From Noviherbaspirillum aerium (lineage in GTDB: Bacteria > Pseudomonadota > Gammaproteobacteria > Burkholderiales > Burkholderiaceae_D), in contig NZ_VFAH01000011.1 of NCBI RefSeq assembly GCF_008929045.1, forward strand, positions 62,001 through 126,000: a DNA stretch of 64,000 nucleotides, given 5' to 3'. Positions within the stretch are counted from its first letter, which is position 1, and each line of letters begins with the position of its first letter. The notes beneath the pieces are model-generated. The model saw only the letters and a program-made list of their open reading frames with translations. It did no database searches and was not told the DNA's origin. Positions 28,419 to 37,340 of this stretch are shown here, piece after piece. The position numbers were made by a program, and so were the translations under genes.

Positions 28419-30236
28419 TTGAATAAAACAAGAATGCCCTTGCTTGCCGCCGTGGCGGTATTGGCCGGTGGTTGCGCCGGAACCGCGCCGGTACAAGTAC
28501 GCGGGCCGGCACCGGAGGCATCATTGCCGCAGCAAGCCGGCATGCAGGCTCCCGAGCGCTCCACCGGGTATGCCGACAAGCCCGGCTGGGCGGCAAGGAA
28601 ATACATGGTGGCCGCAGCCAATCCGCTGGCCACCGGCGCCGGCTATCAGGTGCTGCGCGCTGGTGGCACCGCCGTCGATGCGGCGATTGCGGTGCAGATG
28701 GTATTGACCCTGGTGGAACCCCAGTCATCAGGAATTGGCGGCGGCGCCTTTCTGCTGCATTCCGACGGCAAGACGGTGAAGGCCTTCGACGGCCGCGAAA
28801 CCGCGCCCATGGCTGCCACCGACAGGCTGTTTTTCGGCGCCGACGGCAAGCCGGTCAATTTCTACAATGCCGTTGTCGGCGGCCGCGCGGTTGGCGTGCC
28901 CGGCGTATTGCGCATGCTGGAACTGGCCCACCGGGAATACGGCCGGTTGCCATGGGCTTCGCTGTTTGCTCCCGCCATCGCGCTGGCACAGGAAGGTTTT
29001 GCCGTCAGTCCGCGGCTCCATGCCATGCTCAACTCCGAGCAGCATTTGAGGAAAGATCCTGTCGCTGCGTCTTACTTTTATGACCGCGGCGGCAATCCAT
29101 GGCCGATCGGACATCTGCTGAAAAATCCGGAGCTGGCCGATGTGTTGCGCGATATTGCCATCAACGGCGCCGATGCGTTCTACAAAGGCCGGCTTGCGGA
29201 AGATATCGAGGCGAAGGTGAAAGGCCATCCGGCCAACCCGGGATTGCTCACTGCAACCGATATCGCGGCTTACCAGGCAAAGGTGCGTGAACCGGTCTGC
29301 TCGGACTACCGGGCGTGGACGGTATGCGGCATGCCGCCGCCGTCATCGGGCGGCATCGCCGTCGCGCAAATGCTGGGGATTCTTGAAACCCGCGACATGC
29401 GTGCGCTTGCCCCGCAAAACGGTGCGCTGAACGCGGAAGCCATCCATCTGTTTTCCGAAGCTGGGCGGCTGGCTTACGCCGACCGCAGCCGCTATGTCGC
29501 CGATACCGATTTCATTGCCCTGCCGGGCAGTGGCGCAAAAGCCTTGCTCGACAAGCAATACCTTGCCGGGCGCGCGGCGCTGATCAGCGACAAGTCGATG
29601 GGTGTCGCCAAGTCCGGCATGCCCTTTGCGGCTGCATTGACATCAGGGCTCGATACGTCACCCGAGCTGCCGTCCACCTCGCATATTTCGATTGTCGATG
29701 CCAGAGGCAACGCTGTCTCGATGACAACGTCCATTGAAGACGCATTCGGTTCGCGACAGATGGTCCGGGGCTTCCTGCTCAATAACCATCTGACCGATTT
29801 CTCCTTCGACGCTGCCGATGCGAACGGACCGATTGCGAACCGGATCCAGCCTGGCAAGCGCCCGCGCAGCTCCATGGCGCCTACTCTGGTATTCGAGAAG
29901 GGCAGCAACAGGCTGGTAATGTCGACTGGCTCTCCCGGCGGCTCTGCCATCATCAATTACGTCGGCAAGGTGCTGATCGGAACGCTGGATTGGGGGCTCA
30001 ACGTGCAGCAGGCAATCAGTCTGCCGAATTTCGGCAGCCGCAATGGACCGACCGAACTGGAGCAAGGCCGCGTTGATGCCGCGCTCGCTGACCAGCTGAA
30101 AGCCAAGGGGCACAATGTGCGCATGATCGAGCAGACCTCGGGCTTGCAGGGAATCATGCGGATGAACATCCACGGCGAGGAAATGTGGTTTGGTGGCGCG
30201 GATCCGCGCCGCGAGGGGATTGTCAAGGGCGATTGA
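28419..30236 (+). CDS. ggt: Gamma-glutamyltransferase
   Basis: 605 residues from the TTG at 28419, with GGGAG six bases upstream; an ATG at 28434 is an alternative start. The N-terminus has a hydrophobic run ending LAGGC, suggesting a lipoprotein in the envelope. The heavy-chain start (KYMVAAANPLATGAGYQVLRAGGTAVDAA) and the autocleavage site STSHISIVD, where the Thr becomes the catalytic residue of the small subunit, are both present. Near the C-terminus, STGSPGGSAIINYV is the oxyanion-region motif. It transfers or hydrolyses gamma-glutamyl groups, for example in glutathione recycling. Confidence 0.94.
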   Translation: MNKTRMPLLAAVAVLAGGCAGTAPVQVRGPAPEASLPQQAGMQAPERSTGYADKPGWAARKYMVAAANPLATGAGYQVLRAGGTAVDAAIAVQMVLTLVEPQSSGIGGGAFLLHSDGKTVKAFDGRETAPMAATDRLFFGADGKPVNFYNAVVGGRAVGVPGVLRMLELAHREYGRLPWASLFAPAIALAQEGFAVSPRLHAMLNSEQHLRKDPVAASYFYDRGGNPWPIGHLLKNPELADVLRDIAINGADAFYKGRLAEDIEAKVKGHPANPGLLTATDIAAYQAKVREPVCSDYRAWTVCGMPPPSSGGIAVAQMLGILETRDMRALAPQNGALNAEAIHLFSEAGRLAYADRSRYVADTDFIALPGSGAKALLDKQYLAGRAALISDKSMGVAKSGMPFAAALTSGLDTSPELPSTSHISIVDARGNAVSMTTSIEDAFGSRQMVRGFLLNNHLTDFSFDAADANGPIANRIQPGKRPRSSMAPTLVFEKGSNRLVMSTGSPGGSAIINYVGKVLIGTLDWGLNVQQAISLPNFGSRNGPTELEQGRVDAALADQLKAKGHNVRMIEQTSGLQGIMRMNIHGEEMWFGGADPRREGIVKGD

Positions 30237-30243
30237 GGCTAGG

Positions 30244-30361
30244 CTGTGTTTGATAAGCGTTGCGAGCGGTTCGGATTGGCGCCGAGGAGCGCACGCGTAC
30301 GCAGGGTACGCCGAGCACCGCAGGCGCCAATCCGGATCGCGCAGCAGCTTATCAAACACAG
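30244..30361. repeat. 118-bp imperfect palindromic element
   Basis: The outer arms CTGTGTTTGATAAGC (30244-30258) and GCTTATCAAACACAG (30347-30361) are perfect inverted copies. Inner arms CGGATTGGCGCC (30272-30283) and GGCGCCAATCCG (30323-30334) match as well, with mismatches between them and a GC-rich centre. It begins 8 bases after the ggt stop. The structure suggests a dispersed intergenic repeat; it may also end ggt transcription. Confidence 0.75.
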
Positions 30362-30623
30362 GCTGGAGCGTTTTCCCTCTGACTTGCCTGCCGATCCCGG
30401 ACAGATTGCCGCCAGCACTGCGTTGTGACTCCTTGCCATGGCTTGGCCATGTCGCGTCGGCACGCCTTGTTCCAGCGGCAATCTGTCTCGGCTGGTCAGG
30501 GTGAAAACGCTCTCAGGTCAACCGGGGACAGGCAGGCATTCCGCAATGCCGTTGCGTTGTTTCCTTGCCAGCTGAACGCAGGCGGTATCCTCAAAGCTGC
30601 AATCGCCTGCTAATCTCTCAGTC
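30362..30623. other. Spacer upstream of the patatin gene
   Basis: 262 bases with no supported gene; together with the palindromic element it forms the 387-base ggt-patatin gap. It should contain the patatin promoter, but no clear -35/-10 pair was identified. Confidence 0.4.
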
Positions 30624-31850
30624 ATGAACGAGAGCAAGAAAACCGCACTGGTACTGACTGGCGGTGGCGCCCGCGCCGCCTACCAGGTCGGCGTGCTTGA
30701 CGGTGTCGCTTCCATACTCAAGGATGAAGGCCGCCAGCCGGAACATAATCCCTACGACATCATTTGCGGCACCTCGGCAGGCGCCATCAATGCCACGGCC
30801 CTGGCATGTCATGCCGGTAATTTCGGTGAGGGGCTACGTCAGGTTCTCCGCGTCTGGGAGCAGTTCACCGCGGAGCAGGTCTACCGCACGGATTCTATTG
30901 GCGTGCTTCGTTCCGGGGCCAAGTGGCTGTCGCTGCTTTCATTCGGCTGGCTGCTGCGCCAATGGCGGGCGAATCCGCCCAACTCCCTGCTGGACAATAC
31001 GCCGCTCGTGACATTGTTGCACCGGATGCTGGATTTCCCGCGACTCGATGCGGCACTCATGGAAGGCAAGCTGCATGCGCTGGCGGTCACAGCGTCTTCC
31101 TACACCGCAGGCAGGCACATCACCTTCTTTCAAAGCGACGCTGATATTGCGCCCTGGGTCCGCTCGCAGCGACTGGCGCTGCGCACCCAGATCGGCGTGG
31201 AACACTTGCTGGCCTCCGCCGCGATACCCCTGCTGTTTCCAGCCATGCCCTTGTATTGCGAAGGACGCAGGGAGTATTTCGGTGACGGTTCAATGCGCCA
31301 GCTGGCACCGATTTCTCCTGCCATTCATCTCGGCGCCGACAGGGTGCTGGTCGTGGGCGCGGGCCGCCTGAATGATCAATCCCATGGCAGTTCAACACAG
31401 GTTCAGTACCCCAGCCTGGCGCAAATCGCAGGCCATGCTTTGTCCAGCATCTTTCTTGACAGCCTGGCGGTCGACATCGAGCGCATGACCCGGATTAACC
31501 TGACCTTGTCCATGTTGAGCAAGGAGCAATTGGCGCACACTCCATTGCGCCCTATTAAAATGCTTGTCATCGCGCCGTCGGAACGACTGGACGATATCGC
31601 CAGCCGGCATGTGAAAAGCCTGCCTCGCCCGATCCGGATGCTATTGGGAGGAATCGGTGCCACCGAAGCCGGTGGGTCGGCGCTGGCGTCGTACCTGCTG
31701 TTCGAGGCAAGCTATACGAAGGAGTTGATTGCGCTTGGAAGGCGAGATGCGCTCGCCCGGAGGGAGGATATTCTTGCGTTTTTCGATGCCCGCGAAAGCA
31801 TCGCGGCGCCTGGAGAAACTAATGCAGAAGTTGCACGGCAGCGAGCCTGA
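30624..31850 (+). CDS. Patatin-like phospholipase
   Basis: 408 residues. The anion hole LTGGGARAAYQVGVL is at 11-25, the nucleophile elbow GTSAG near 49-53, and the catalytic Asp in FGDGSMRQLAPISPAI near 220, giving the Ser-Asp dyad of patatins. There is no signal peptide, so it likely acts from the cytoplasm on membrane phospholipids or acyl esters. It is single, with an upstream promoter region after the palindromic repeat. The exact substrate is unknown. Confidence 0.9.
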   Translation: MNESKKTALVLTGGGARAAYQVGVLDGVASILKDEGRQPEHNPYDIICGTSAGAINATALACHAGNFGEGLRQVLRVWEQFTAEQVYRTDSIGVLRSGAKWLSLLSFGWLLRQWRANPPNSLLDNTPLVTLLHRMLDFPRLDAALMEGKLHALAVTASSYTAGRHITFFQSDADIAPWVRSQRLALRTQIGVEHLLASAAIPLLFPAMPLYCEGRREYFGDGSMRQLAPISPAIHLGADRVLVVGAGRLNDQSHGSSTQVQYPSLAQIAGHALSSIFLDSLAVDIERMTRINLTLSMLSKEQLAHTPLRPIKMLVIAPSERLDDIASRHVKSLPRPIRMLLGGIGATEAGGSALASYLLFEASYTKELIALGRRDALARREDILAFFDARESIAAPGETNAEVARQRA

Positions 31851-31927
31851 CAAGAGGGACGCCTGACAAGAAGGGTGCGTCTCCTGCCGAGCCAGGATCG
31901 GTTGCGCCGCAGCCGGATCAGCGCCGG

Positions 31928-32248
31928 TTAATAACCGTAACCGCGATGATGATGATGCTTCCAGTGATGCTTGTGCATCTTTTTAGGGTGGCGTCTTTCC
32001 ACATAATACGGTGCGCCATATGTGACGACCGTGGCCGGTTGAACGTAGACAGGTTGTGGGCGCACATAGACGGGCTGGGGCTGGTAGTAGACCGCTGGGG
32101 GCGGGGTGTAGACGCCAACTGCCGGATAACCCGAATTCACGGTGACCGACCAGTTCACATTGGGGTTGCCAGCTAGTGAAAGCGGAGCGGCGGTCATCAG
32201 CAGGATTCCGGCGATACTCTGCAATGCAGAAATGCGGTTTGTTTTCAT
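31928..32248 (-). CDS. Secreted PXPV-repeat protein with His-rich C-terminus
   Basis: 106 residues. A signal peptide (SIAGILLMTAAPLSLAG) is followed by a short domain and Tyr/Pro/Gln/Val repeats of the PQPVYV type (about residues 50-75), then a basic tail rich in His (KMHKHHWKHHHHRGYGY). AAGGAGAAAG precedes the start. It matches the small PXPV-repeat proteins common in Burkholderiales. The His tail could bind metal, but no function is established. Confidence 0.78.
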   Translation of the reverse strand: MKTNRISALQSIAGILLMTAAPLSLAGNPNVNWSVTVNSGYPAVGVYTPPPAVYYQPQPVYVRPQPVYVQPATVVTYGAPYYVERRHPKKMHKHHWKHHHHRGYGY

Positions 32249-32495
32249 GACTTTCTCCTTGAAATGCGTTGCTGATTATTTAACGATAAAACCTGTTGCC
32301 TAACCAGCACATATTGTCCAAGTGCAAGTAAGTCCTGCAACAAAATGTTAGCAGATCACTTCAGCCCACAGTTTCGCCGCGCAGGCATTTCGACATACCA
32401 TATTTTTTGAAACAGGGTTGATTCGCATTTCGCAAGCAGTTACCCTACGGTATTCGCGTATTTGTCGATTTTTTAACGATATGGGCAACCAAGCA

Positions 32496-32870
32496 ATGAG
32501 ATTGAACTTTATTGGCAAGTGGTTATTCTTTCTCGCCACGCTGCTACTCTCGTTCAATCTGTTCGCGAAGGGACCGGCACCACTGGGGGAGGTAAGACTC
32601 ACCGAGCTTCCCAAGGAGGCGCAGCATACCCTGGCGCTCATCAAGCAGGGCGGCCCGTTTCCGTATCCTAAGGATGGACGGGTGTTTGGCAACTATGAGA
32701 AGATTTTGCCCAAGCAAAAGCGCGGCTATTATCAGGAATTCACGGTAAAAACCCCGGGAGTCCGCAATCGCGGGGCGCGCCGCATCGTTTCAGGCGGAGA
32801 TCCGACATCTTCTGGCGAATACTATTACACAGATGATCATTATGCGACTTTCCGACGCATCAGAGAGTAA
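32496..32870 (+). CDS. Secreted guanyl-specific ribonuclease (RNase Sa/barnase type)
   Basis: 124 residues from the ATG at 32496; an ATG at 32481 would add five. A signal peptide (KWLFFLATLLLSFNLFAKG) precedes a compact RNase domain. Candidate catalytic residues are Glu 81 (YYQEFTV), Arg 95/96 (GARRIV) and His 115 (DDHYATFRR), matching the Glu-Arg-His set of the N1/T1/Sa family. A barstar gene starts 4 bases after its stop, so producer cells carry the inhibitor. It likely degrades RNA outside the cell or acts as a toxin. Confidence 0.88.
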   Translation: MRLNFIGKWLFFLATLLLSFNLFAKGPAPLGEVRLTELPKEAQHTLALIKQGGPFPYPKDGRVFGNYEKILPKQKRGYYQEFTVKTPGVRNRGARRIVSGGDPTSSGEYYYTDDHYATFRRIRE

Positions 32871-32874
32871 TCAT

Positions 32875-33333
32875 ATGCGAATCGATTCTCCGCACAGCGA
32901 ATCCCTCGATCTCATTGCGCCGGTTGAGGATGACATGGACCTGTTCAGAAGCGTCCCGCCGAATGTGGTGCAGTCCATTCGTGCTTTCAGGGTGACCGAG
33001 TTGCAGGAGGAAGCGGCCCGCCTCGGGCAGCACTTTCTCTATGCGTATTGTGCGGATGCGTCGACCAAGCAGCAGGTGCTGTCGTGCATTGCCACCGCCT
33101 TCCATTTCCCGCGACATTTTGGCAAGAACTTCGATGCCCTCAGTGATTGCCTGACCGATCTCGCCTTCAAGGCCGGCCCGCAGCCCGGTTTTCTGGTCGT
33201 GATCGAGCAATTGCCGAATACGCCCAAATTCGACAGGGAAGCAAGGGAAACGTTGCTTGATGTATTTCGTGATGCCGCAGATTTCTGGGCAGATAAGAAA
33301 GTCGCCTTTCGGGTCTTTTACTCGTTCCAGTGA
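32875..33333 (+). CDS. Barstar family ribonuclease inhibitor
   Basis: 152 residues from the ATG at 32875, with GAGAG upstream. The barstar core FPRHFGKNFDALSDCLTDL lies near 83-101 and keeps the two acidic residues (Asp in NFDAL and SDCL) that fill the RNase active site in barstar. About 45 residues precede the core, more than in the classical 90-residue inhibitor. The 4-base gap to the RNase gene implies a bicistronic enzyme-inhibitor unit. No signal peptide, so it acts in the cytoplasm. Confidence 0.9.
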   Translation: MRIDSPHSESLDLIAPVEDDMDLFRSVPPNVVQSIRAFRVTELQEEAARLGQHFLYAYCADASTKQQVLSCIATAFHFPRHFGKNFDALSDCLTDLAFKAGPQPGFLVVIEQLPNTPKFDREARETLLDVFRDAADFWADKKVAFRVFYSFQ

Positions 33334-33356
33334 TTGGATGTTGATTTGCAAACAAG

Positions 33357-33383
33357 GCCGGCTGCGATGCCGGCTTTTTTATT
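33357..33383 (+). terminator. Intrinsic terminator of the RNase-barstar unit
   Basis: Stem GCCGGC / GCCGGC with loop TGCGAT, followed by six T residues. It lies 23 bases past the barstar stop. Confidence 0.88.
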
Positions 33384-33428
33384 TCCAGTATTTCGGTAGG
33401 CCAAAGCGGGTACGGTAAAATGCGCGCC

Positions 33429-34049
33429 ATGAAAAATATCGTCATCCTGATATCCGGACGCGGCAGCAATATGCAGGCTATCATCCGTGCCGCCCGGAAC
33501 GAACAATGGCCCTGCCGGGTCGCGGCCGTCATCAGCAATCGCGCTGATGCAGAGGGGCTGCAGTTCGCCGCCGAGCAGGGCATTCCTGCAGAAGCGGTAA
33601 TAAGCAAGGACTTTCCGACACGCGAAGCATTCGACGCTGCGCTGCAGACGGCCATCGACCGCTTCGCGCCGGACCTGGTTGTGCTTGCGGGCTTCATGCG
33701 CATCCTGACGCCGAAGTTCGTGGAACATTACGCCGGGCGCATGCTCAATATTCATCCGTCGCTGCTGCCGAGCTTTCCCGGCCTGGCGACACACCGCCAG
33801 GCGCTGGCGGCGGGCGTGAAAGTGCATGGAGCGACGGTGCACTTTGTGACTGCGGAACTGGACCATGGTCCGATTGTGGCGCAGGCGGTTGTGCCGGTCC
33901 TTGCGACCGATAACGAACACACGCTCGCTGAACGTATCCTCGTCGAAGAACACAAAATTTATCCTCAAGCCGTACGCTGGTTTGTTGAAGGCCGGCTGTC
34001 AATCGATAACGGTATCGTACGTATTGCCGACGAGCCCCAACTCGTCTGA
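33429..34049 (+). CDS. purN: Phosphoribosylglycinamide formyltransferase
   Basis: 206 residues from ATG 33429; an in-frame ATG at 33420 would add three residues. It transfers a formyl group from 10-formyl-THF to GAR in purine synthesis. Motifs: ILISGRGSNMQAI at the N-terminus, the catalytic NIHPSLLPSFPGLATHRQAL near 100-119, and ELDHGPIVAQA near 135-145. A -10-like TAAAAT overlaps the upstream ATG, suggesting a very short leader. The RsmB-type gene follows 14 bases later. Confidence 0.95.
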   Translation: MKNIVILISGRGSNMQAIIRAARNEQWPCRVAAVISNRADAEGLQFAAEQGIPAEAVISKDFPTREAFDAALQTAIDRFAPDLVVLAGFMRILTPKFVEHYAGRMLNIHPSLLPSFPGLATHRQALAAGVKVHGATVHFVTAELDHGPIVAQAVVPVLATDNEHTLAERILVEEHKIYPQAVRWFVEGRLSIDNGIVRIADEPQLV

Positions 34050-34063
34050 ACTGAAAGAATTCC

Positions 34064-35320
34064 ATGAGATTGCATCCTGCAGTCATCGGTGCTGCTGAAG
34101 AAGTCCTGCGCGAAGTCCTGCGCTTTACAGGACCTGCCGATGTCACTTTATCCCGTTACTTCCGCGAGCATCCCAAATTGGGATCGCGCGAGCGCAATGC
34201 CGTGGCGGAAGGCGTTTACGCGGTTCTGCGCAACAAGCTGGCCTATGCCAGCTTTTCCGAATCCGGCCAGGGATCTGCGATGCGTCGCCTTGCCCTGCTG
34301 GGGTTGGGCGAGACCGTCGGAGTGGATGCGCTTGCCGGCTTGTCTGAGGACGAAGCGGCATGGCTGCACCGGATTTCCCAGATTGACCGCAATAGCCTGC
34401 CAATCAACCTGCGCGCCAATCTGCCGCAATGGCTGCTCGACAAGCTGATAGCCCGCGATGGCGAAGCCGCGGCGCTGGAACTGGTCGATGCGCTCAATCG
34501 GCCGGCACCGCTGGATCTGCGCGTCAATTCCCTGAACTGGAAGCGCGAAGATGTGATCGCCGAGCTGGCCAAGGCCCCCATCGTGTGCGAGCCGACGCCG
34601 TTTTCTCCGCTCGGCATTCGCGTGCCGAAAAAGCCGGCGCTGCAGAATCTTCCCCTGTTCAAGGAGGGAGCGATTGAAGTGCAGGATGAGGGAAGCCAGT
34701 TGCTGGCGCTGATCCTGGGCGCCAAGCGCGGCGAAATGGTTGCCGATTTCTGCGCCGGCGCGGGCGGCAAGACGCTCGCCTTGGGCGCGGCAATGCGCAA
34801 TACCGGGCGCCTGTACGCATTCGACGTATCCGAGAAAAGGCTGGCGAAGCTCAAGCCGCGTCTGGCACGCAGCGGTTTGTCCAACGTACATCCGGTTGTC
34901 ATCGCCCATGAAAACGATGCCAAGGTGAAGCGCCTGGTGGCAAAGATCGACCGCGTGCTGGTTGACGCGCCATGCAGCGGTCTTGGTACCTTGCGCCGCA
35001 ATCCCGACATGAAATGGCGGCAGACCCCGGAAACTGTCGCCGAACTCACGGTCAAGCAGGCAGCCATTCTGGCCAGCGCGGCACGCCTTGTGAAACCCGG
35101 CGGCAGGCTGGTCTACGCAACCTGCAGCCTCCTGGACGAGGAAAACGAGGCGATTGCGCAGCAGTTCCTGGCCGCTAATGCAGGCTTTTCGCTGTTGCCA
35201 ATGCGTGATGTCCTCGCGGAACAGAAAATTCCGCTGGATATGCAGGACTATCTAAAGCTCGCGCCTCAGATTCATCGGACGGACGGTTTCTTCGCCGCGG
35301 TATTCGTCAGGAACAAATGA
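34064..35320 (+). CDS. RsmB/NOP-family RNA (cytosine-5-)-methyltransferase
   Basis: 418 residues. The SAM-binding region starts near ADFCAGAGGKTLALGAA (~227-242). The two catalytic-cysteine motifs VDAPCSGLGTLRRNPD and YATCSLLDEENE are present, as in RsmB and RsmF. The N-terminal ~150 residues look like the NusB-like helical part but are shorter and divergent, so it may be an RsmB paralogue and not RsmB itself. It follows purN closely and its stop overlaps the next start. Confidence 0.9.
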   Translation: MRLHPAVIGAAEEVLREVLRFTGPADVTLSRYFREHPKLGSRERNAVAEGVYAVLRNKLAYASFSESGQGSAMRRLALLGLGETVGVDALAGLSEDEAAWLHRISQIDRNSLPINLRANLPQWLLDKLIARDGEAAALELVDALNRPAPLDLRVNSLNWKREDVIAELAKAPIVCEPTPFSPLGIRVPKKPALQNLPLFKEGAIEVQDEGSQLLALILGAKRGEMVADFCAGAGGKTLALGAAMRNTGRLYAFDVSEKRLAKLKPRLARSGLSNVHPVVIAHENDAKVKRLVAKIDRVLVDAPCSGLGTLRRNPDMKWRQTPETVAELTVKQAAILASAARLVKPGGRLVYATCSLLDEENEAIAQQFLAANAGFSLLPMRDVLAEQKIPLDMQDYLKLAPQIHRTDGFFAAVFVRNK

Positions 35321-35883
35321 GCGTCAGGGCTTTTGCCGTCTTGCTGCTGACGCTGGCCGCGGCGCCGGTCGTCACGGGAGCAAAGGGCGTCGACGCAGAT
35401 GCGCCGATGGTCGCGGAAGGTACGCTGCAGCCCTTGTTTGCGCCCTGGGACGATATCGAGAAATCCATCATCGGAATGCTTGACGGAGCGCGGCGGCAGA
35501 TACTGGTACAGGCTTATCTGCTAACCAATAAGAAAATATCGGCGGCGCTGATTGCGGCTCACCGCCGCGGTGTCGATGTGAAGGTCCTGGTCGATGGCGA
35601 TCAGCTCGAACGAGTCGATTCATCGACGGCGCCGCGCCTTGCGTCGGCCGGGATACCGGTATGGATCGAGACAAAATACCAGAATGCGCATAACAAGGTA
35701 ATCGTGGTTGATGCCGAAACCTCACATGCGACCGTGATGACCGGCAGCTTCAATTTCACCTGGACCGCACAGCACAAGAATGCTGAAAATCTGCTGGTGG
35801 CGAGAAACAATCCAAAGCTGGCTGCACGCTATGCGCGAAATTGGGAGCGGCACCGCAACGAGGCAAGCCGCTACAAGAAATAA
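35317..35883 (+). CDS. Phospholipase D-family nuclease-like protein, secreted
   Basis: 188 residues. A signal peptide (FAVLLLTLAAAPVVTGA) precedes a single PLD domain. The HKD-type motif is AHNKVIVVDAETSHATVMTG followed by SFNFTW, as in the Nuc/PLD-like endonucleases that work as dimers. It probably cleaves DNA or phosphodiesters in the periplasm. The start overlaps the upstream methyltransferase stop by 4 bases, so they are cotranscribed, although no functional link is obvious. Confidence 0.87.
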   Translation: MSVRAFAVLLLTLAAAPVVTGAKGVDADAPMVAEGTLQPLFAPWDDIEKSIIGMLDGARRQILVQAYLLTNKKISAALIAAHRRGVDVKVLVDGDQLERVDSSTAPRLASAGIPVWIETKYQNAHNKVIVVDAETSHATVMTGSFNFTWTAQHKNAENLLVARNNPKLAARYARNWERHRNEASRYKK

Positions 35884-35893
35884 GAAATAAGCA

Positions 35894-37231
35894 ATGAGAC
35901 AAAACCTGCTTTCTAGCCTGCTGTCCGATCTATGGACAGACCTTCATGATCCAAACCTGCTCTGGCAAATCCTTGCCTTGACCGGCAGCCTGGGCATAGG
36001 CTGGCTGCTCGCTAAAACATTCCGGCAGCGTCTGACCGCACATGACGGGCAGCTTCGGGTCATGCGCTTGGGCGTTGAGAGTTTCGCCCCGGTTCTCTGG
36101 CCATTGCTGGCACTGGGATTGATCGCCCTCTCCAAATTTGTGCTGCAGCAATGGATGCATGTAAACCTGCTGCGCCTGGCGATCCCGCTGATAGGTTCGT
36201 TTGCATTGATCCGCCTGGCTTTTTACATGTTGCGCCGCGTCTTTGCGCGTGGTGGCGAGCCAGGAGCAGTCGTACTGCTTGCGGAAAAAATCTTTGCATC
36301 CGTGGTCTGGCTGGGCGTTGCCTTGTATATCACGGGGCTATGGCCGGAACTGGTTGCCTATCTCGAAAACACCACCATACCGGTCGGACGGCACAAGGCT
36401 TCGCTCCTGGTGGTTTTCCAGGCGGCTGCGTCGGTGGTCATTACCCTGATGTTTGCCCTGTGGGCCGGAGCCGCACTGGAAGAGCGCCTGATGCGGATGG
36501 ATAGCGTCCATTCTTCCCTGCGCGCCGTCGCGGCCCGCATGGGGAAGGCGGTTCTTATCCTGCTCGCCGTCTTGATCAGTCTTTCCCTGGTGGGCATCGA
36601 CCTGACGGTGCTTTCCGTATTTGGTGGTGCGCTTGGTGTCGGTCTGGGTCTTGGCTTGCAGAAGATTGTCAGCAGCTATGTGTCTGGCTTCGTCATTCTC
36701 ATCGAGCGCAGCCTTGCCATTGGTGACGTAGTGAATGTCGACAAATATTTCGGTCAGGTAACTCGAATCAATACCCGTTATACAATTGTGCGCGGCTTTG
36801 ACGGGGTGGAAACCGTGGTGCCGAACGACATGCTGTTGTCGACGCCGGTCCAGAACTATTCGCTGACGGATCGTTCCCTGCGGTTGGCGACACGCGTCGG
36901 CGTAAGTTACCGGACCGATGTGGAGCAGGTGCTAGGACTCTTGGAAGAAGTGGCAACGGACATCCCCCGCATTTTGAAAAATCCTGCCCCTCAAGCCTTG
37001 CTTGTCCGCTTCGATCCGGACGGCTTTGAACTGGAGGTTGGGTTCTGGATCGCAGATCCGGAGAACGGGCGGGGCAATGTACTGTCTCAATTGAACCGGG
37101 CCATCTGGAAGATGTTGCAAAAACATCAAATTGAAATTCCCTATCCGCAACGTGAAATCCGAATCCTTGATGTAGTACCTGGAAATGAAAGCAGGATTTC
37201 AATGAAAATGCCGGTTACCGAAACGCCATAA
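35894..37231 (+). CDS. MscS-family mechanosensitive channel
   Basis: 445 residues. There are four to five membrane segments in the first ~260 residues. The MscS pore/beta-domain sequence VGLGLGLQKIVSSYVSGFVILIER (~247-270) is followed by AIGDVVNVDKYFGQVTRINTRYT. The C-terminal cytoplasmic domain ends near the stop. It should release solutes on osmotic down-shock. It lies 10 bases after the PLD gene. Confidence 0.92.
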   Translation: MRQNLLSSLLSDLWTDLHDPNLLWQILALTGSLGIGWLLAKTFRQRLTAHDGQLRVMRLGVESFAPVLWPLLALGLIALSKFVLQQWMHVNLLRLAIPLIGSFALIRLAFYMLRRVFARGGEPGAVVLLAEKIFASVVWLGVALYITGLWPELVAYLENTTIPVGRHKASLLVVFQAAASVVITLMFALWAGAALEERLMRMDSVHSSLRAVAARMGKAVLILLAVLISLSLVGIDLTVLSVFGGALGVGLGLGLQKIVSSYVSGFVILIERSLAIGDVVNVDKYFGQVTRINTRYTIVRGFDGVETVVPNDMLLSTPVQNYSLTDRSLRLATRVGVSYRTDVEQVLGLLEEVATDIPRILKNPAPQALLVRFDPDGFELEVGFWIADPENGRGNVLSQLNRAIWKMLQKHQIEIPYPQREIRILDVVPGNESRISMKMPVTETP

Positions 37232-37340
37232 ACGCGTACAATCTGCCCCAGATTGCAGATAGGCTCTTGTTTTTGCAAGGAAAACAAAGCGGCGTACCGG
37301 CATCCGTCTTCAACCAGGAGTATTTATCATCGAAACCACC

